The notes under the pieces were generated by a model. That model ran no database searches. It was not told the DNA's origin and saw only the letters and a program-made list of their open reading frames with translations. DNA of 64,000 nt from NCBI RefSeq assembly GCF_040807025.1, contig NC_090942.1:202112747-202176746 (forward strand). Direction: 5' to 3'. Positions 61,401 to 64,000 of the stretch are shown piece by piece. How positions within the stretch are numbered: the first letter of the stretch is position 1; each line of letters opens with the position of its first letter. A program made the position numbers and the translations under genes. The stretch is from Struthio camelus. Its lineage: Eukaryota > Chordata > Aves > Struthioniformes > Struthionidae.

Positions 61401-63240
61401 GCCAATTTCAATTGAATTTGATAGAGAGCAGAAAACATACAGGGAGGTACACCAAAGGCGGAAGGGGAGAACAAGGACCGCTGGGCAGGGTGGGACCAGG
61501 TAGAGATCTCCCTAAAAGTTTAGTAAAAAACTGCAGTTAGGGAAAGGAGAGAGAGCGTGCTAATGCCCCAGCAGAGAGAAAACGAAGGAGAGTTCAGCCA
61601 TTACCCATTTTGTTTCACAGCAGTGGTCTGGCCACTCAGCATTTCTGTGCTGTCCAGACAGTCAGAATAGCAAATTGTAGCTCAAAGGACCAGAAGGCAT
61701 CCCAGTGAGATCGTCCTACATATATCTGTAGGATGGTCAGGCCTCTGTATGCCTGCAACTGCTGTTTGTTCAAGGAACAACTTACTGTGCTGCATTTTTC
61801 ATAATTAACTGCTAAAGCACATCTCAAGACAAGAGAAATAATCACTCTGAAGAGTTGGTATTAAACTCCGTTTGTCCCACTCACAAATTATTTGTTTATT
61901 TATTAAACTGTTCTAATCTTCTGTTGTCAGCTTTGCTTTTTAAAAAAGACAAAATAAATGTGCACATTTTTTGCCTGTAGTTTTAGTACAATTGGTTTTA
62001 ACGAACGGCTTCTGTCTAAGTATGGGCAACTCTTGTGTCTACAGTCCTGGCCTTGATGCATTACTGCTTTGGTAACTTACTACAGTTACACAGTGCTACA
62101 TACACCAGTTTGGAAGGTCAGATGTTTTAAAAGAAAGTGGGAGCCAATTTTATTATATGATCATCAAAATATTATGGTACTTTTTAAAATATATTGTACT
62201 ACTCATACTAGATTTTATAAAGGAGAGTCCTATTAAGAGTTCTTCAGATTCTTTGCCTTTCACTTTCTTTACATTTCCTGTATCACAGACATCCAATTCC
62301 CCTTTCACATGTCTCTTTCTAAGTCAATATCTGCTTTCCTGGCAGCTCAGCTGTTCAAAAATCATTATTCAGCCTTTAAGCATGAACTTGGATTCAGATG
62401 TATATGGGAGTTGTTCTGCCTTTTTTTTTTTAGCTTTTAGAACACATTTATTTCACATTTTCAAACTTTTGAATTCATGCACTGTTGTAATTGCAGCAGC
62501 TGGAATTTAAGAAAAATGCTGTCACAAGACCCATGAGAAAATTGCAAGTTCTGTCAATTACAAGACGTAGGTCTCTGTCGCCCTGTCTATACCGCATACA
62601 GTAGTTTCTCCAGGCCAGTTTATATCTTTTTAGGTAGTATGTGTTGAGGGAGACAAAACTAGGCCGGTTCGCACCATTTTAAAGTTTTAAACCTGGGTTT
62701 AGCACTGTTTGACACCTCTGCACAGGCTGCTTGCTTTATGTCACAGATCAGTTTTGTTGCAGCTGATCAGAATTTTTAAACACAGTTTTCAAATATGGTT
62801 CTTTGCCCTTTGCTTAGCTGGAGCTCTGAAATGGAGCAAAATGAAGCGCTAGAAGGAAAAGCCACGTGGATTCTCTGATGTGGATAGATATTTAACGACA
62901 AGTGCAAAAACACAGCCTAACGTTGCAACAGCAGAAGTACTTATGCACTATAGTGCGGAAGTAACAGGTGCAAAACTAATTCTCCAGAAGGAAGTATCAT
63001 CTTTAATCAACACTAGAACCGCTGTACTGCAGCACTGCTCTGGCGATTATTTCCTGTGCCATACATCTGTAACTTCTGTGAACTTTCTCAGGTTTTCCCC
63101 TGCCCTCCTTTTCCACTCAAAACCTCCAGTACATGAACAAGACGCGGTTAAGTCTCGCCCTGTTACCCTCGGAAGGGAATAAAGCAGACCAGCCTGCTAG
63201 CACAGGCAGGGCAGCATCTCGAAATCCTCTACGAAAGCAC
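61401..63240. other. C1QTNF9-MIPEP intergenic region
   Basis: Under 2 kb separates the C1QTNF9 poly(A) signal from the MIPEP CpG island. It is AT-rich and shows no gene. The ORFs at 62157-62510 and 62880-63182 have no recognisable features. Confidence 0.75.
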
Positions 63241-63780
63241 TGTGAAAGGCCGAGACCCGCCTTCGGACTGGCTCGAAGGGACAAGGCGACAGCAGCACCG
63301 CCCTAAGGCCGCGGGATGGCCGCCGCCCCGCCCCTGGGGCGGGGACGGGCGCAGGTCGCGGCCCACCCCGGAACTGCCGAGCGCCGCGGGCCGGGCCGGG
63401 CCTCCCTTCCCCTCGCCACGCCATGCTGGCCGGCTGCAGGCGGGCGCTGCCGGCGGCGCTGGGCCGCGCGCTGCGGGGCCGGGCGGCGGCGGCGGCGGCG
63501 GGCGGCGGCGGCGGCGGCCGCCGGGCGGTCAGCACCAGCTGGTGCCCCGTGGGGGCCGCCTTCGACGCCAAGCAGCAGCGCGGCAGCGCCGCCGGCGGGC
63601 AGACGGTGAGCGCGCGGGGAGGCGGTTGAGGGGCGGGGGCGGGGCCGCGCGCGCGCGCGGGCGGGGAGGCGGTTGAGCGGCGCGGCGGGGCCGGGGACCG
63701 TTGAGCCTGTAGAGGGACGGGGGGGGGGTGGCCTGCGGGACGCGGTGGGTGCCGGCTGCTGGCAAAGTCGGGTTTTGCTT
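63241..63780 (+). promoter_or_regulatory. MIPEP: CpG island promoter of MIPEP
   Basis: GC and CpG rise abruptly after 63240 and last past exon 1. Two GC boxes in opposite directions form a perfect inverted repeat, CCCCGCCCC at 63326-63334 and GGGGCGGGG at 63336-63344, which is a strong Sp/KLF-type site. I saw no TATA box, as usual for housekeeping mitochondrial genes. The transcription start is not visible from sequence. Confidence 0.8.
63423..63605 (+). CDS. MIPEP: MIPEP mitochondrial intermediate peptidase, first coding exon only
   Basis: MIPEP is a zinc metallopeptidase (M3 family) of the mitochondrial matrix. It trims an octapeptide from some imported proteins after the main processing peptidase has cut. 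Only the first 61 codons are here. The arginine- and alanine-rich start MLAGCRRALPAALGRALRGR is a typical mitochondrial presequence, with a run of six Ala and six Gly encoded by a GCG/GGC repeat. Then comes RRAVSTSWCPVGAAFDAKQQ, which matches the human MIPEP segment RRVSTSWSPVGAAF. The exon ends in phase 0 at CAG ACG|GTGAGC. The catalytic HEXXH region lies beyond the window. The ATG has G at -3. An overlapping upstream ATG at 63316 is in another frame. Confidence 0.88.
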
Positions 63781-64000
63781 GTTGCGTGTAGGTTCCGCCC
63801 CCCCCCCCCCTTTCCCCCTTTTTTATGTCATTTTGAGTAGCCCGGGCCGCTCACCCGCTGCGCCCTCCTCAGCCGGGAGCTGAAGGTCGCGGTCAGTCAC
63901 GTTTGCGCCTCGGTAGGTCCCGAGGCCGTCGCGGGTCGCTGCCCTGCGACCCTCGTTCACCGGACAGCGTGTTTTTAGAGGCTTATAATTCGCTGGGTGG
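63606..64000 (+). other. MIPEP: Start of MIPEP intron 1
   Basis: GC-rich sequence with an alternating CG run near 63646-63660, a G9-type run near 63719-63728 and a long C run near 63788-63799. The intron continues past the window end. Confidence 0.75.

Noticed and set aside
61048-61503. 151-codon ORF overlapping the end of C1QTNF9
   Set aside because: It is a different frame of the C1q exon continuing into the 3' UTR and past the poly(A) signal.
63197-63765. Long GC-rich ORFs on both strands around MIPEP exon 1
   Set aside because: CpG islands lack stop codons by composition. The alanine/arginine/proline-rich translations have no family features. Only the frame with STSWCPVGAAF is supported.
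1-64000. CRISPR arrays, operons, tRNA or rRNA genes
   Set aside because: No regular spaced repeats, no cloverleaf or rRNA segments recognised, and the gene structure is clearly vertebrate.

Overview
This is vertebrate nuclear DNA, most probably from a bird. It is AT-rich with few repeats, has intron-split genes with GT-AG splice sites, holds one old sauropsid-type CR1 LINE, and packs its genes closely. I identified three genes from conserved peptides and checked that reading frame and splice phase agree at every junction. All three lie on the + strand: SPATA13 (ASEF2), C1QTNF9 (CTRP9) and the first coding exon of MIPEP. I could support no gene on the minus strand.

Layout. 1-11966: non-coding, probably SPATA13 upstream intron. 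11967-44086: eleven SPATA13 coding exons giving 727 codons before the stop, open at the 5' side (the N-terminal part of the long isoform is outside the window), followed by a 3' UTR of about 4.35 kb ending near 48440. A separate short-isoform first exon (24800-24854) lies beside a small CpG-rich patch inside the SPATA13 intron. A decayed CR1 LINE lies at about 19930-22615. 48440-54876: intergenic, with a few weak unexplained ORFs. 54903-61139: C1QTNF9 in three coding exons (344 aa). 61400-63240: short intergenic stretch. 63241-64000: CpG island with MIPEP exon 1 (61 codons) and the start of its first intron.

The proteins have unrelated roles. SPATA13 is a Rac/Cdc42 exchange factor controlled by APC, CTRP9 is a secreted adiponectin-like hormone, and MIPEP is a mitochondrial matrix processing peptidase. 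The gene order matters more: SPATA13, C1QTNF9 and MIPEP in one head-to-tail row joins two neighbourhoods that are separate in the human 13q12 region.

The points most worth a second look are the internal SPATA13 promoter with its own coding first exon, a (TG)n(TA)n-T10 tract directly against the 3' splice site of the PH-domain exon, the ancestral-looking gene order, a GGC repeat inside the MIPEP presequence, and an unassigned ORF with a signal-peptide look at 50830-50985. I found no clearly new biological system.
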